Assembly (NCBI GenBank): GCA_963676655.2
Contig: CAXXKX010000003.1
Location: 2,356,001-2,420,000 of the forward strand
Length of the DNA stretch: 64,000 bases
Direction: 5' to 3'
DNA from: G963676655 sp963676655
GTDB taxonomy: Bacteria > Verrucomicrobiota > Lentisphaeria > Victivallales > Victivallaceae
Shown here: in pieces, positions 1 to 8,247 of the stretch
Layout: each line of letters begins with the position of its first letter
Position numbering within the stretch: the first letter of the stretch is position 1
Notes under the pieces: model-generated
Told to the model about the DNA's origin: nothing
Database searches by the model: none
Seen by the model: only the letters and a program-made list of their open reading frames with translations
Made by a program: the position numbers and the translations under genes

Positions 1-5
1 CTTGC

Positions 6-818
6 ATGAACGTTAAACGGATATTGCTTGAAATATGTTATGATGGCACAGGTTATTGCGGGTGGCAAAGCCAGCCTAATGGTATGACTGTTCAGGATAC
101 GCTGGAACTTGCATTGCACAAATTTTATAAAACCAGTCGTTTGCGACTGACCGGCAGCAGCAGAACTGATACCGGAGTTCACGCCCTTGGTTATGTCGCT
201 TGTTTTGATCTTCCTGACCGCCCGGTGATTCCGCTTGATAAACTCCATCCGGCTCTTAACCGGGTTTTACCGGAGACAATCAAGGTCAAGCGCTTGTATG
301 AGGTAGACCATTCTTTCCATCCGCGTTACGATGCGGTCGGAAAAGCCTATACTTATGTTTTCAACCGTGGACCGGTCAATCCTTTTTCAGCCCGCTACAG
401 TTGTCATATTACGTTCAATATGCATGTTGACAGTCTTATACAGGCGGTGAAATATCTGGAAGGCACCCATGATTTCAGTTCATTCGCCTGCGAAGGGGGA
501 AATAAGGTTCCGAATAAGGTCAGAACAATTTATCGGGTCGATGTTCAGGAGTTCGGTCCGTATTTGTGCGTAACATTCATTGGCAGCGGTTTTCTCTATA
601 AAATGGTTCGAAGCATCGTCGGAACTCTGACCAAAGTAGCTTCCGGTAAATTCTTCCCTGAAGACATTAAGACTATTCTTGATGCGAAAAACCGCGACGT
701 TGCGGGAGAAACGGCTCCCGGATGCGGTCTCTTTCTCATGAAAGTTTTTTATGATGGTGAAGATCCTGCCGCCTTCAAACTTGAACGTGTTCCGTTCGAA
801 TATCCAATGACTGATTAA
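6..818 (+). CDS. truA: tRNA pseudouridine(38-40) synthase TruA
   Basis: Isomerises uridines 38-40 in the tRNA anticodon arm to pseudouridine in the cytoplasm. The 270-aa protein has the family length and starts like other TruA proteins (ICYDGTGYCGWQSQPNG). The catalytic loop is GSSRTDTGVHA, with the nucleophile Asp55. The C-terminal half carries the usual GSGFLYKMVRSIVG helix. The ATG lies only five bases from the window edge, so its promoter and ribosome binding site cannot be judged. The gene is followed by a REP-like palindrome, then by the convergent rodA gene. Nothing looks broken. Confidence 0.95.
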   Translation: MNVKRILLEICYDGTGYCGWQSQPNGMTVQDTLELALHKFYKTSRLRLTGSSRTDTGVHALGYVACFDLPDRPVIPLDKLHPALNRVLPETIKVKRLYEVDHSFHPRYDAVGKAYTYVFNRGPVNPFSARYSCHITFNMHVDSLIQAVKYLEGTHDFSSFACEGGNKVPNKVRTIYRVDVQEFGPYLCVTFIGSGFLYKMVRSIVGTLTKVASGKFFPEDIKTILDAKNRDVAGETAPGCGLFLMKVFYDGEDPAAFKLERVPFEYPMTD

Positions 819-869
819 ACTGAATTATCGTCGCAAATCACTCTTCTTGTTATCGAGAATAATTATAAA

Positions 870-890
870 ATAATCAGACAGTTTGATTAT
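870..890 (-). repeat. REP-like palindrome, copy A
   Basis: A 21-bp inverted repeat: arms ATAATCA and TGATTAT around a 7-nt centre GACAGTT. It matches, on the reverse strand, the family ATAnTCA-ARCCGTC-TGAnTAT found at four other intergenic places in this window. The variable arm position is A:T here, against G:C and T:A in other copies, so pairing is kept. It sits between the convergent truA and rodA genes. Confidence 0.65.
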
Positions 891-958
891 TGTAATTTTT
901 TAAATACCTTGTAGTCAACAATGTTTGCGGATTATCTGGTGGTATGTTTGTGATGCGG

Positions 959-2086
959 TCAGTCTTGAAATGCGATGTCGCCGGCAGCTTCTCGACGGCC
1001 GCCGATGCCGAGAGCAATACCTGTCGCCACCATAATGGAAAGAACGGAACTGCCGCCGTAACTGATCAATGGCAGGGTTAGGCCGGTCGGAGGCAGAAGC
1101 GTGACATTTACACTGATATGAACCAGCGCCTGAGCTGTAAAGAATACTCCCACGCTCATGACAAATATCCTTTCAAACCGGTTCTTGCATTTCAACGCCA
1201 ATCGATAGAACAGATAGGTTAAAAACAGAAATCCGAAAATAACCGGCAAAGAGCCAATGACCCCGACCGATTCGGAAAGCGTGGCAAAAACGGAATCACT
1301 GTGAGCCAGCGGAAGATAGGAATTAGACCAGACGTTTTCTCCTGAGCCTGTTCCGGTAAGTCCGCCACGGGCCAGGGTAAACTGAAATTGTCGAATATGC
1401 CAGCCGCTGCCGGTCGGATCGGCACCAGGATCCCAATAGCCTTTGAAACGGTCCAGAATATAAGGCAGATTCCAGCAGGCGGCAATTATGCCGGTGATGG
1501 CCAGCGGCAACGGGATCAGAAGATAACGCAATTTTCCGCCAACCAGCCAATAGACAGTCAGAAAACCGAACAAATAAATCAACGCAGTACCGAAATCTGG
1601 TTCCAGCATTACCGGAAGCACCCATGCCATTGTAACTCCGAACATTACGATAAAGCGCTTTATTCCTGGTTTCATTTCTGTGCCTATTCTACATAGAACC
1701 AGAAGAAAAAAAGCTTTGGCAAGTTCAGATGGTTGAAATAAAACCGGACCTATAGAAAACCAGCCTCGCATTCCGTTGATCCTTACGCCAAAAATCAAAA
1801 CCAGGGCAAGCGGAGTGTAAACCGCGGCGGCAAGTATCCACAAGTATTTATGGAAAAATTCAATGGGAATACGAATTATGGTAAACATGACAGTCATTCC
1901 AAGACCAAGCCACAATAACTGACGACCGGCGTAATGAAAAGGATCGTCCCCGAAACTGGTGGCACTGTAAATAGCCAGACAACCCCATGTCCCGAGCAGG
2001 AACAGAGTTATAGCAATCAGCATTGATACTGAAAACAGGGGTAACTGCTGTTCAAAAATGTCGAGATTTTTATCTTTCTCCGGCAT
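959..2086 (-). CDS. rodA: SEDS peptidoglycan polymerase, RodA/FtsW family
   Basis: Multi-pass inner-membrane glycosyltransferase that polymerises lipid II, normally together with a class B penicillin-binding protein. The 375-aa sequence is almost wholly hydrophobic with about ten predicted membrane segments. It carries the FQPSELAK signature (residues 117-124), the extracellular loop LPLAHSDSVFATLSESVG with the conserved Asp near residue 263, and the C-terminal ISYGGSS motif. It begins six bases after a gene encoding only the pedestal of a PBP, so the two are probably co-transcribed. Placement beside a PBP2-like fragment favours RodA over FtsW, but sequence alone does not fully separate the two. 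Confidence 0.85.
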   Translation of the reverse strand: MPEKDKNLDIFEQQLPLFSVSMLIAITLFLLGTWGCLAIYSATSFGDDPFHYAGRQLLWLGLGMTVMFTIIRIPIEFFHKYLWILAAAVYTPLALVLIFGVRINGMRGWFSIGPVLFQPSELAKAFFLLVLCRIGTEMKPGIKRFIVMFGVTMAWVLPVMLEPDFGTALIYLFGFLTVYWLVGGKLRYLLIPLPLAITGIIAACWNLPYILDRFKGYWDPGADPTGSGWHIRQFQFTLARGGLTGTGSGENVWSNSYLPLAHSDSVFATLSESVGVIGSLPVIFGFLFLTYLFYRLALKCKNRFERIFVMSVGVFFTAQALVHISVNVTLLPPTGLTLPLISYGGSSVLSIMVATGIALGIGGRREAAGDIAFQD

Positions 2087-2092
2087 AAATTA

Positions 2093-2800
2093 TCAACCTT
2101 TTGGTTTGCCTGAATGGTTATTACGAATTTCTTCCAGACTTTGTTTAAGACGAATATCACGTCCCGGAACTGCTTTGACCTGGCAAGTGAATGTGCCGGG
2201 TATCCAATTTTTGTTGCGGTCCAGCATTATTTTATATTTTCCGGGCGTTCCGCTAAGTTCTTTATTGTATAACTTTTCACATCCGCTAACCCCTTTAAGA
2301 ACTTTGCCGTCGAATTCGACATTGCCGATAAGTTGCCGGACTTCCGGGAATTCTATAACCCGGCGGACGATGCGGAATTTGATTTTTAAAGAGGGGTGGT
2401 CCGGTATAAGTTCCCGCAGCATATCAACTTCGGTTGGACTCAGGTCCTGTTTGATTATCGAATTTTCATCTTGCAGGACGGTAGTATTAAGGTCGCCGAT
2501 TCTCCGGGCCAGAATATTGATCAGTTGTTTGCGGTATTCAGGTGAACCGGGAAGGTCCAGAATGTAGAGGTCGTAGTGTCTTTCCGACCATGCTAACGGC
2601 ACTCCGTTACAGTCAAGAATCCGGCCGCGCCCGGCAGTATATATACCTTCCCGGCAGGAAAGTTTGTTCCCCTGAATCAGATAATATTGACGCTGCCAGT
2701 AAGCATAATAGAGGTAATTGAACAATATGAAAATGGTCCAACAGCAAAAAAATGCTATTAACCAGAGCGCTCTTTTCTTGAAATTGCCGCCAGTCATCAT
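2093..2800 (-). CDS. PBP2/FtsI-like pedestal (dimerisation) domain without transpeptidase
   Basis: The 235-aa protein has one N-terminal membrane anchor (about residues 10-30), then the class B PBP entry motif GRGRILDCNGVPLA. Later comes the linker pattern LKGVSGCEKLYNKELSGTPGK and VPGRDIRLKQSLEEI, which in full PBPs runs straight into the transpeptidase domain. Here the protein stops about a dozen residues later, so SxxK, SxN and KTG are all absent. The next open frame is rodA, not a displaced catalytic domain, so this does not look like a simple frameshift. It may act as a non-catalytic partner or activator of the adjacent RodA. That role is inference; the homology to the pedestal is clear by eye. 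Confidence 0.7.
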   Translation of the reverse strand: MMTGGNFKKRALWLIAFFCCWTIFILFNYLYYAYWQRQYYLIQGNKLSCREGIYTAGRGRILDCNGVPLAWSERHYDLYILDLPGSPEYRKQLINILARRIGDLNTTVLQDENSIIKQDLSPTEVDMLRELIPDHPSLKIKFRIVRRVIEFPEVRQLIGNVEFDGKVLKGVSGCEKLYNKELSGTPGKYKIMLDRNKNWIPGTFTCQVKAVPGRDIRLKQSLEEIRNNHSGKPKG

Positions 2801-2890
2801 CAGGTTCCATGTTCCTGGAGTTGCGAAAAAGCCTGAAACAATTAATGTTTCAGCATATTCCGGTTGAATACGGCCGGTATTTTACCAGGA

Positions 2891-3538
2891 TTATTTTTTC
2901 TTATTGGCCTGGATTGAATTCTGGATGTGGCGACAAACTGACATAACTGCAATTTCGAGTGAAGTGCTGAATGCCGGATAAGAACCGTCAGAAAGATTAA
3001 TAAACGTGCCCGTAGGATAGATGCATCCTTCCCATGTGACTCCTCGTTGTCCTTCCATCCCGTAGACAAAAACCCGGCTGTAATGGCCTGTTGTCAGAGT
3101 TGCATATTCGGATGAAACATCAGCCAGGGCTCCGCCATGAGTCTGGCGGGAAATTGTCAGTAGGACATTGGCCATACGCCGCGAGAAAACCATTGCTCTA
3201 ACGTGTTCATAGTCCTGAGCTATTTCTTCATTTTCTTTAACGGTTTCAAGTCTTTTGGCAATGAGTTTATCACGGTATTTTATGGTTCTTTTTTCAAAAA
3301 CTTCTGCTTTTTGTGGATTATAACCATATTTTTTCTGAATACTTGCCGGCAGGTTGACAAACCTTAACCCGCGCATTGCCATATTACCGTTTTTATCGAT
3401 ATAGCTGATATCAAATCCAACTGGAGTAATACTCGACACACTGACATTTTTATATGTTTTACCATCTTTAGTGGTAATATTAAGAGCGCTTAATGAAAAT
3501 GTTGCGGAAATAAATGCTGCCAGTAAAATTTTCTTCAT
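2891..3538 (-). CDS. secreted protein of unknown function
   Basis: A 215-aa protein with a clear signal peptide (MKKILLAAFISATFSLSAL, cleavage near residue 19). The mature part begins with a beta-rich segment, ITTKDGKTYKNVSVSSITP, that resembles short secreted domains handling a 'KDG' turn. It continues with a charged helix and a C-terminal region containing GGALADVSSEYATL and GVTWEGCIYPTGTF. The start is supported by AAGGAG seven bases upstream. It lies upstream of the PBP-pedestal and rodA genes on the same strand with a 90-bp gap, so it may share their transcript. I do not recognise the family and assign no function. Confidence 0.7.
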   Translation of the reverse strand: MKKILLAAFISATFSLSALNITTKDGKTYKNVSVSSITPVGFDISYIDKNGNMAMRGLRFVNLPASIQKKYGYNPQKAEVFEKRTIKYRDKLIAKRLETVKENEEIAQDYEHVRAMVFSRRMANVLLTISRQTHGGALADVSSEYATLTTGHYSRVFVYGMEGQRGVTWEGCIYPTGTFINLSDGSYPAFSTSLEIAVMSVCRHIQNSIQANKKK

Positions 3539-3752
3539 ATCACAATCTCCTTAAAATGACTTTGCTTCCTTACTGGAATAATGGTACGATAAAATAAAAA
3601 TAAACCTTGTCAGATGATAATTCAAGCTTTTTCGTACAATAAACCTGATAATCTTTAGCTTTTTTTCTTGTAATTCAAGCATAAAGACGCTATTTTAAGA
3701 CATAATTGAGGTAATAATTAAGAAGTTAATTTACAATGGGAGTTTAACTCGA

Positions 3753-4331
3753 ATGATTAAACATTTGATGTTTTTGCTTGCTGTCGCATGCTGTTTGACC
3801 GGATGTATGAATGTAAACTATGAGCCGATAAATGAGAGTCGTTCTTTAACGCCGACATCTCCTCAGGCTGTAAAAGTCTTTAATAGTCCCGGCAAAGTAA
3901 AAAAACAATATCAGACCATTGGCTACTGCATTGTATCAGGCAATTATCGTGATTACTCCAGGGACGACATTGTTAAACGATTGCAAAAAGAGGCGGCGCA
4001 AGTTGGCGCCGATGGTGTTGTCATCAGTACTTATTCCGTGGTTCCGGCTGATTCTGAACGTCTTCGTCAACTTACCGACATGCAGAATATGCGGGCGGAT
4101 GTCTTTACTGCCGGCAATGGCAGCGGCGGTTCCGGCTGGGATCGTTTATCGGCAAACTTTGACAGCGGTTACGGCTCGATTGCTGAGCGTAAAGCCGTCA
4201 GAACTTACAACTATCGCCGGGTTATCAGGGCGAAATTCATTACTTTCAAAGACCTGAAGCTTCAACCGGTAAAGACAATTGCGGTTAGGGTTAAAGTAGA
4301 TAAGAAAAAGAATGTCCCGGAAAAAAAATGA
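3753..4331 (+). CDS. putative lipoprotein
   Basis: A 192-aa protein with a type II signal peptide and lipobox LTGC (Cys18 would be lipidated). The mature protein has a compact domain around YQTIGYCIVSGNYRDYSRDDIVKRL and QVGADGVVISTYSV, a pattern seen in small envelope lipoproteins that combine a beta strand with a helix and a buried GAD turn. The C-terminus is basic (VKVDKKKNVPEKK). Its stop overlaps the trmO start (ATGA), so the two are translationally coupled. It is divergent from the secreted-protein gene at 3538. Function unknown. Confidence 0.7.
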   Translation: MIKHLMFLLAVACCLTGCMNVNYEPINESRSLTPTSPQAVKVFNSPGKVKKQYQTIGYCIVSGNYRDYSRDDIVKRLQKEAAQVGADGVVISTYSVVPADSERLRQLTDMQNMRADVFTAGNGSGGSGWDRLSANFDSGYGSIAERKAVRTYNYRRVIRAKFITFKDLKLQPVKTIAVRVKVDKKKNVPEKK

Positions 4332-5128
4332 GTCAGCCGGATTCGCCATCGCCGATTTGCTATGCTCCAATCGGTTATGTGCGTTGTGACCGCCGCTACC
4401 GCAGTGAGACTCCGCGTCAGGGAGTGTTTGCCAGTAACTCAGGTGTGATCAAGTTGCTTCCAGGGCATGAATATGAGACCGCGTTACGCGATCTTGATGA
4501 ATTTTCTCATATCTGGGTTATCTATGATTTGCACCTGAATAAACACTGGAAACCGGTTGTTTCTCCGCCAGTTACTGCTGAACGCAAGCGTTTCGGAGTC
4601 TTCGCCACCCGTTCCCCTCATCGTCCGTGTTCAATCGGAATGAGCTGTGTCAGGCTTGAAAAAGTGGAAAAACTAAAGTTGTATATCCGGGACTTTGATA
4701 TGCTTGACGGAACTCCGGTGCTGGATATAAAACCCTATATTCCGGATACTGATATAATTCCAGAGGCGTCTCGTGGCTGGCTGGCTGATTCGAACGACCA
4801 ATACAAGGTTTCTTTTGAGCCGTCGGCGGAGGCGGCAATGACCTGGCTGGTTAATCATGGCGGCCCTGATTTACAGAATTTTTGTTTGACTCAGCTTACG
4901 GTCAATCCGCTGGATTCAAAACGCAAAAGAGTCCGCCGGCTCGATCCTGAAAAAGGCGTGATCCATTGCCGGACCTGGAGAATCCTGTTCACAATCGATG
5001 TTGCAGTCCGGAACATTGACATAATTGCCATTGAATCGAATTATTCCGCCCAAGAACTGGTGATCGGAGCCGAAGACCGTTATCATGACAAACAATTGCA
5101 CCGGGAGTTCATCAAAGACTTTTCCTGA
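4328..5128 (+). CDS. trmO: tRNA (N6-threonylcarbamoyladenosine37) methyltransferase TrmO
   Basis: SAM-dependent N6-methylation of t6A37 in threonine tRNAs (TrmO/YaeB/TsaA family). The N-terminal beta-barrel domain is recognisable from APIGYVRCDRRYRSETPRQG, the central FATRSPHRPCSIGMSCVRL (the ATRSPxRPNPIG-type SAM-binding signature) and DMLDGTPVLDIKPYIP. The 266-aa length includes the C-terminal extension typical of TrmO. It overlaps the preceding lipoprotein gene by four bases. Nothing unusual is visible apart from Cys in place of the more common Asn in the RPxPIG motif. Confidence 0.9.
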   Translation: MSQPDSPSPICYAPIGYVRCDRRYRSETPRQGVFASNSGVIKLLPGHEYETALRDLDEFSHIWVIYDLHLNKHWKPVVSPPVTAERKRFGVFATRSPHRPCSIGMSCVRLEKVEKLKLYIRDFDMLDGTPVLDIKPYIPDTDIIPEASRGWLADSNDQYKVSFEPSAEAAMTWLVNHGGPDLQNFCLTQLTVNPLDSKRKRVRRLDPEKGVIHCRTWRILFTIDVAVRNIDIIAIESNYSAQELVIGAEDRYHDKQLHREFIKDFS

Positions 5129-5241
5129 TTGTGATAAAATAGTTTTTTTTTGTATTTTAAGCTTGGTTTTTTATTAAACAGGCATTAGATTAGGTTTATA
5201 GAATCAATAAATGTAACACGTAAACTGTTCACAGGTGAGTA

Positions 5242-5862
5242 ATGAGAAAAGATGTCAACATCCTGATCGTTGAAGACAGTATGACTCAGGCGATTAAGCT
5301 GCAAGCATCCCTGGATCTGAACAATTTTCGGACTCGAATGGCTCATAACGGAGTTGAGGCCCTGCAAAAGATTGAAGAGGAAAAACCAACGCTGGTTTTA
5401 TCTGATGTGGTAATGCCGGAAATGGATGGTTTTGAATTTTGTAAAAGGGTTAAGAACAATCCAGAGACCAAGGATATTCCGGTTATTCTGCTGACCGCGT
5501 TGTCCGATCCGCAGGATGTTGTTCGCGGTCTTGAAGTCGGCGCGGATAATTTTCTGATAAAACCATGTTCCGATCAGGCCCTGATGACCAGAGTCGACTA
5601 TATTTTGACCAATCTTGAAATTCGTAATAATTCTCCGATAGATATGGGGCTGGAGATATTCTTCAACGGAAAGCATCATTCCATTTCATCGCAGCGCTTG
5701 CAAATTCTCGATATGTTATTTTCTGCTTTTGATAACGTTTACCAGCAGAAAAATGACTTGAATCGTTGCCTGGAGGATCTTCAGGTGGCGAGTGTCCGCA
5801 TTGAATTGCTCGAAAAAGAAAACAAGCGTTTGCGAGAGGAACTTGAAGCGTTGAAGAAATAA
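5242..5862 (+). CDS. stand-alone receiver-domain response regulator with coiled coil
   Basis: Residues 5-125 form a CheY-like receiver with the acidic pair Glu11-Asp12, phosphoacceptor Asp55 (LVLSDVVMPEMDG), and the switch region LLTAL followed by FLIKP. After it comes a segment beginning IDMGLEIFFNGKHHSI and QRLQILDMLFSAF, then a C-terminal coiled coil (LLEKENKRLREELEALKK). There is no DNA-binding or enzymatic output domain in the 206 residues. The same REC-plus-module layout opens the hybrid kinase 36 bp downstream, so this gene is a partial paralogue and probably works with it, perhaps exchanging phosphoryl groups. The partner is inferred from position only. Confidence 0.85.
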   Translation: MRKDVNILIVEDSMTQAIKLQASLDLNNFRTRMAHNGVEALQKIEEEKPTLVLSDVVMPEMDGFEFCKRVKNNPETKDIPVILLTALSDPQDVVRGLEVGADNFLIKPCSDQALMTRVDYILTNLEIRNNSPIDMGLEIFFNGKHHSISSQRLQILDMLFSAFDNVYQQKNDLNRCLEDLQVASVRIELLEKENKRLREELEALKK

Positions 5863-5898
5863 GATTGACAAATCAATTTTCGTACAGAGCGCTTTTTT

Positions 5899-7671
5899 AT
5901 GAAACAAAACGCCACAATTCTGGTTGTAGAAGACAGCCGAACTCAGGCCATTGAATTGCAGTTTCTGCTTGAAAGCAATGGGTATGATGTTCATGTATCT
6001 CACGACGGACGGCAGGCCCTGCATTGGCTTCAGTCTGAAATTCCCGATGTTATAATCACTGATATTGTCATGCCGGAAGTCAATGGATACGAACTGTGCC
6101 GGGCAGTGCGTGAAGATAGCAGACTATCCCAGGTTCCGGTTGTCCTGCTGACCTCTCTATCGGCCCCTGACGATGTTGTTGAAGGGCTGAAGTGCGGGGC
6201 AGATAATTTTCTGATCAAGCCGTTTGAGAAAAAATCACTGCTTTCCCGGCTTCACTACATATTGATTAACCGTGATATGCGTTTAACAAAGCCGACATCC
6301 ATTGGTTTGAATATCGTTTTTGACGGAAAACAACATACGATTACCGCGGACCGGGCTCAGATTCTGGACCTTTTCTTTTCCTCATTTGAAACTGCGTTGC
6401 AAAAAAATCATCAACTCGAAGCAACGGTCCGTCAATTACGGGAAACTCAGGATTATCTGCGGCAGGCGAAAGAAGAGGTGGAAAAGGCAATGCAGCGGGC
6501 CAAGGAAGCTAATCGCGCCAAAAGCCGTTTTTTGTCGAATATGACTCATGAGTTGAGAACCCCGCTCAGTGCGGTAATCGGGATGTCTGATTTATTGTTT
6601 GAAACTGAGCTTGATTTTGAGCAGAATGAGTATGTAACCGCAATTAAAAATTCTTCTGAAAATTTATTGACTCTGGTCGATGATATTCTTGATTTGTCCC
6701 GAATCGAATCGCAACGGGTGGAGATTGAAAAAGTTGATTTTGATATATATGCCATGTTGGACCTGATTTCCGGGATATTCCAAAAGCAGACTACTGATAA
6801 AGGTTTGAGTTTTGCGGTTAATATTGATCCTGAGATGCCGCAGTATGTGGTTGGAGATGAAACCAGATTGCGGCAAATTCTGATAAATTTGCTGAGTAAC
6901 GCGGTGAAATTCACTCCATCCGGGCAGATTGATCTCAATGTAAAAGTAATAGGCAATGCAAAATCCGCTACCGTAAGTGTAAGATTTGAGGTGTCTGATA
7001 CCGGAATAGGGATTCATAAAGAACAGCAGCAGTCATTGCTTGAAGCATTTGAGCAGGCGGATAATTCGTCGAACCGCACTTTTTCCGGTTCGGGCATCGG
7101 ACTGGCTATTGTCAGCCGCTTGATTAAGCTGCTCGGCAGTGAAATAGAAATCGACAGCAAAGTCAATCGCGGCAGTACTTTTGCCTTTCAGATTGATTTG
7201 GATAGAGCAGGAAAGGCTTCAGTTGAGACGCTTTCCCGCAAATCTCTGAAGCCGGAAAAAAATCAAGACTCCAGGGATATGCAGCCTGAACGGACCGGAC
7301 GCATTATGATTGTTGAAGACAACCGGGTCAACCAGTTGTTGTTGAGCAATATTTTTAAAAAATTCGGTTGTGAAATTGAAATCGCCAGGACCGGTCGTGA
7401 AGCGTGCGATATTATCAAACAGAACGGACCGGAGATCGATCTTATTTTCATGGATCTGCAAATGCCGGTTATGGACGGACTTGATGCGACAAAGGAAATT
7501 CGTCGTCTTGAAGATGAAAATGAGCATGGCCGCCGGGTGCCGATTATTGCACTTACCGCCAATGATTCCGAAGAGGATAAAGCAAAATGTATTGCATGCG
7601 GAATGGATGACCATTTAAGCAAACCATTCAGAAAACAGCTTATCCTGGAATGCCTTAACAAATGGCTGTGA
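5899..7671 (+). CDS. hybrid sensor histidine kinase (REC-HisKA-HATPase-REC)
   Basis: A 590-aa cytoplasmic hybrid kinase without membrane segments. In order: an N-terminal receiver (Asp55, Lys107); an intervening module shared with the upstream response regulator (GLNIVFDGKQHTITADRAQI); a coiled coil; HisKA with phosphoacceptor His217 in SNMTHELRTPLSAVIG; HATPase_c with N-box (RQILINLLSNAVKFT), G1 (VSDTGIGI) and G2 (GSGIGLAIV); and a C-terminal receiver with Asp519 (LIFMDLQMPVMDG). An N-terminal receiver as input means it is driven by another kinase rather than by a direct ligand. All catalytic motifs look intact. There is no obvious output regulator nearby other than the preceding receiver protein. 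Confidence 0.92.
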   Translation: MKQNATILVVEDSRTQAIELQFLLESNGYDVHVSHDGRQALHWLQSEIPDVIITDIVMPEVNGYELCRAVREDSRLSQVPVVLLTSLSAPDDVVEGLKCGADNFLIKPFEKKSLLSRLHYILINRDMRLTKPTSIGLNIVFDGKQHTITADRAQILDLFFSSFETALQKNHQLEATVRQLRETQDYLRQAKEEVEKAMQRAKEANRAKSRFLSNMTHELRTPLSAVIGMSDLLFETELDFEQNEYVTAIKNSSENLLTLVDDILDLSRIESQRVEIEKVDFDIYAMLDLISGIFQKQTTDKGLSFAVNIDPEMPQYVVGDETRLRQILINLLSNAVKFTPSGQIDLNVKVIGNAKSATVSVRFEVSDTGIGIHKEQQQSLLEAFEQADNSSNRTFSGSGIGLAIVSRLIKLLGSEIEIDSKVNRGSTFAFQIDLDRAGKASVETLSRKSLKPEKNQDSRDMQPERTGRIMIVEDNRVNQLLLSNIFKKFGCEIEIARTGREACDIIKQNGPEIDLIFMDLQMPVMDGLDATKEIRRLEDENEHGRRVPIIALTANDSEEDKAKCIACGMDDHLSKPFRKQLILECLNKWL

Positions 7672-7791
7672 AGTAACTTTTTCGATGGAAAAACAGTTGT
7701 GCTATCTTTCCTGATGATGTTCTACTTCAGTCTTTAATTTAGTTGTTAAATTTCTGTATTCTGCTGATGGTTAATGTATTATGTCTAAATA

Positions 7792-7812
7792 TTATTCATA
7801 CCGTCTGATTAT
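7792..7812 (+). repeat. REP-like palindrome, copy B, with degenerate inverted partner
   Basis: Centre TACCGTC with arms TTATTCA and TGATTAT (six of seven pairs). Outside this, AAATA and TATTT continue the pairing after one mismatch. A second, weaker and inverted match, TCTGACAGGTTTGATAATC, follows at 7824-7842. The pair therefore has the tail-to-tail arrangement seen in REP doublets. Confidence 0.55.
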
Positions 7813-7915
7813 TATTTATCCCTTCTGACAGGTTTGATAATCTTTTTTGGGGATTATTTTGGTTTTAATTTTTTTCGTTCAAGTTGCCTTTTTATGAATT
7901 ATATTTGTGTTGAAG

Positions 7916-7944
7916 TTGACATTCTTAATTCAATATGTTATATT
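7916..7944 (+). promoter_or_regulatory. sigma-70-type promoter of leuA
   Basis: TTGACA (7916-7921), a 17-nt spacer and TATATT (7939-7944), with TGT directly before the -10 as in extended -10 promoters. Expected start near 7951, giving a leader of roughly 297 nt before leuA. The longer form of the short leader frame (ATG at 7935) would lie inside this promoter and is therefore not used. Confidence 0.7.
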
Positions 7945-7973
7945 ATTTGTTCAGTAAACATTCAACAAATAAC

Positions 7974-8123
7974 ATGCTGAAGATTATGACAGAATTCGAG
8001 ACAATCAAAAAACAGGTTTTTCATAAGCCTGTAAATACCGGTAATTTTGATGATTTCCGGGCGGGTGACTCTGTCGTAATTCCTCTTAAAGCACTGCTCA
8101 TACTGCGAAGCCTGGACAGATAA
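7974..8123 (+). CDS. possible leu leader peptide
   Basis: A 49-aa frame inside the leuA leader (an internal ATG at 7986 would give 45 aa). Its last residues are PLKALLILRSLDR, with five leucines in eleven positions, directly overlapping the left arm of an extended hairpin. No good Shine-Dalgarno sequence precedes either ATG, and I do not recognise the peptide. The position and leucine bias suggest an attenuation leader sensing charged leucine tRNA. It could equally be chance or an unrelated small protein. Confidence 0.3.
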   Translation: MLKIMTEFETIKKQVFHKPVNTGNFDDFRAGDSVVIPLKALLILRSLDR

Positions 8124-8148
8124 CTTTATCAAGTTGCTTGTTCAGGCT
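8109..8148 (+). promoter_or_regulatory. extended hairpin in the leuA leader
   Basis: Outer arms AGCCTGGACA (8109-8118) and TGTTCAGGCT (8139-8148) pair over ten positions with one G.U. Inside a symmetric 3x3 internal loop, AACTT (8122-8126) pairs with AAGTT (8131-8135) around a four-base loop. No U-tract follows, so it is not a simple terminator. It begins over the last Leu codons of the leader frame, which suits a translation-sensitive switch. Confidence 0.5.
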
Positions 8149-8247
8149 AAACACTTTTACACATTTCTAACCGTTCGCGATTGAAGATACCCTTTCGCAC
8201 AAGTATATTATTTATTTGAGTCTTTTTTATAATTTTGGAGTTTAACT

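Larger units (their letters stand above)
7672..8247. other. 576-bp intergenic region before leuA
   Basis: Contains, in order, a REP-like palindrome with a degenerate inverted partner (7792-7842), a near-consensus promoter (7916-7944), a short Leu-rich frame ending at 8123, an extended hairpin (8109-8148), and the leuA ribosome binding site (TTTTGGAG just before 8248). The first 100 bases hold no recognisable gene. Confidence 0.6.

Noticed and set aside
7945..8247. T-box riboswitch before leuA
   Set aside because: No TGGNACCGCG-type T-box sequence or specifier loop could be found.
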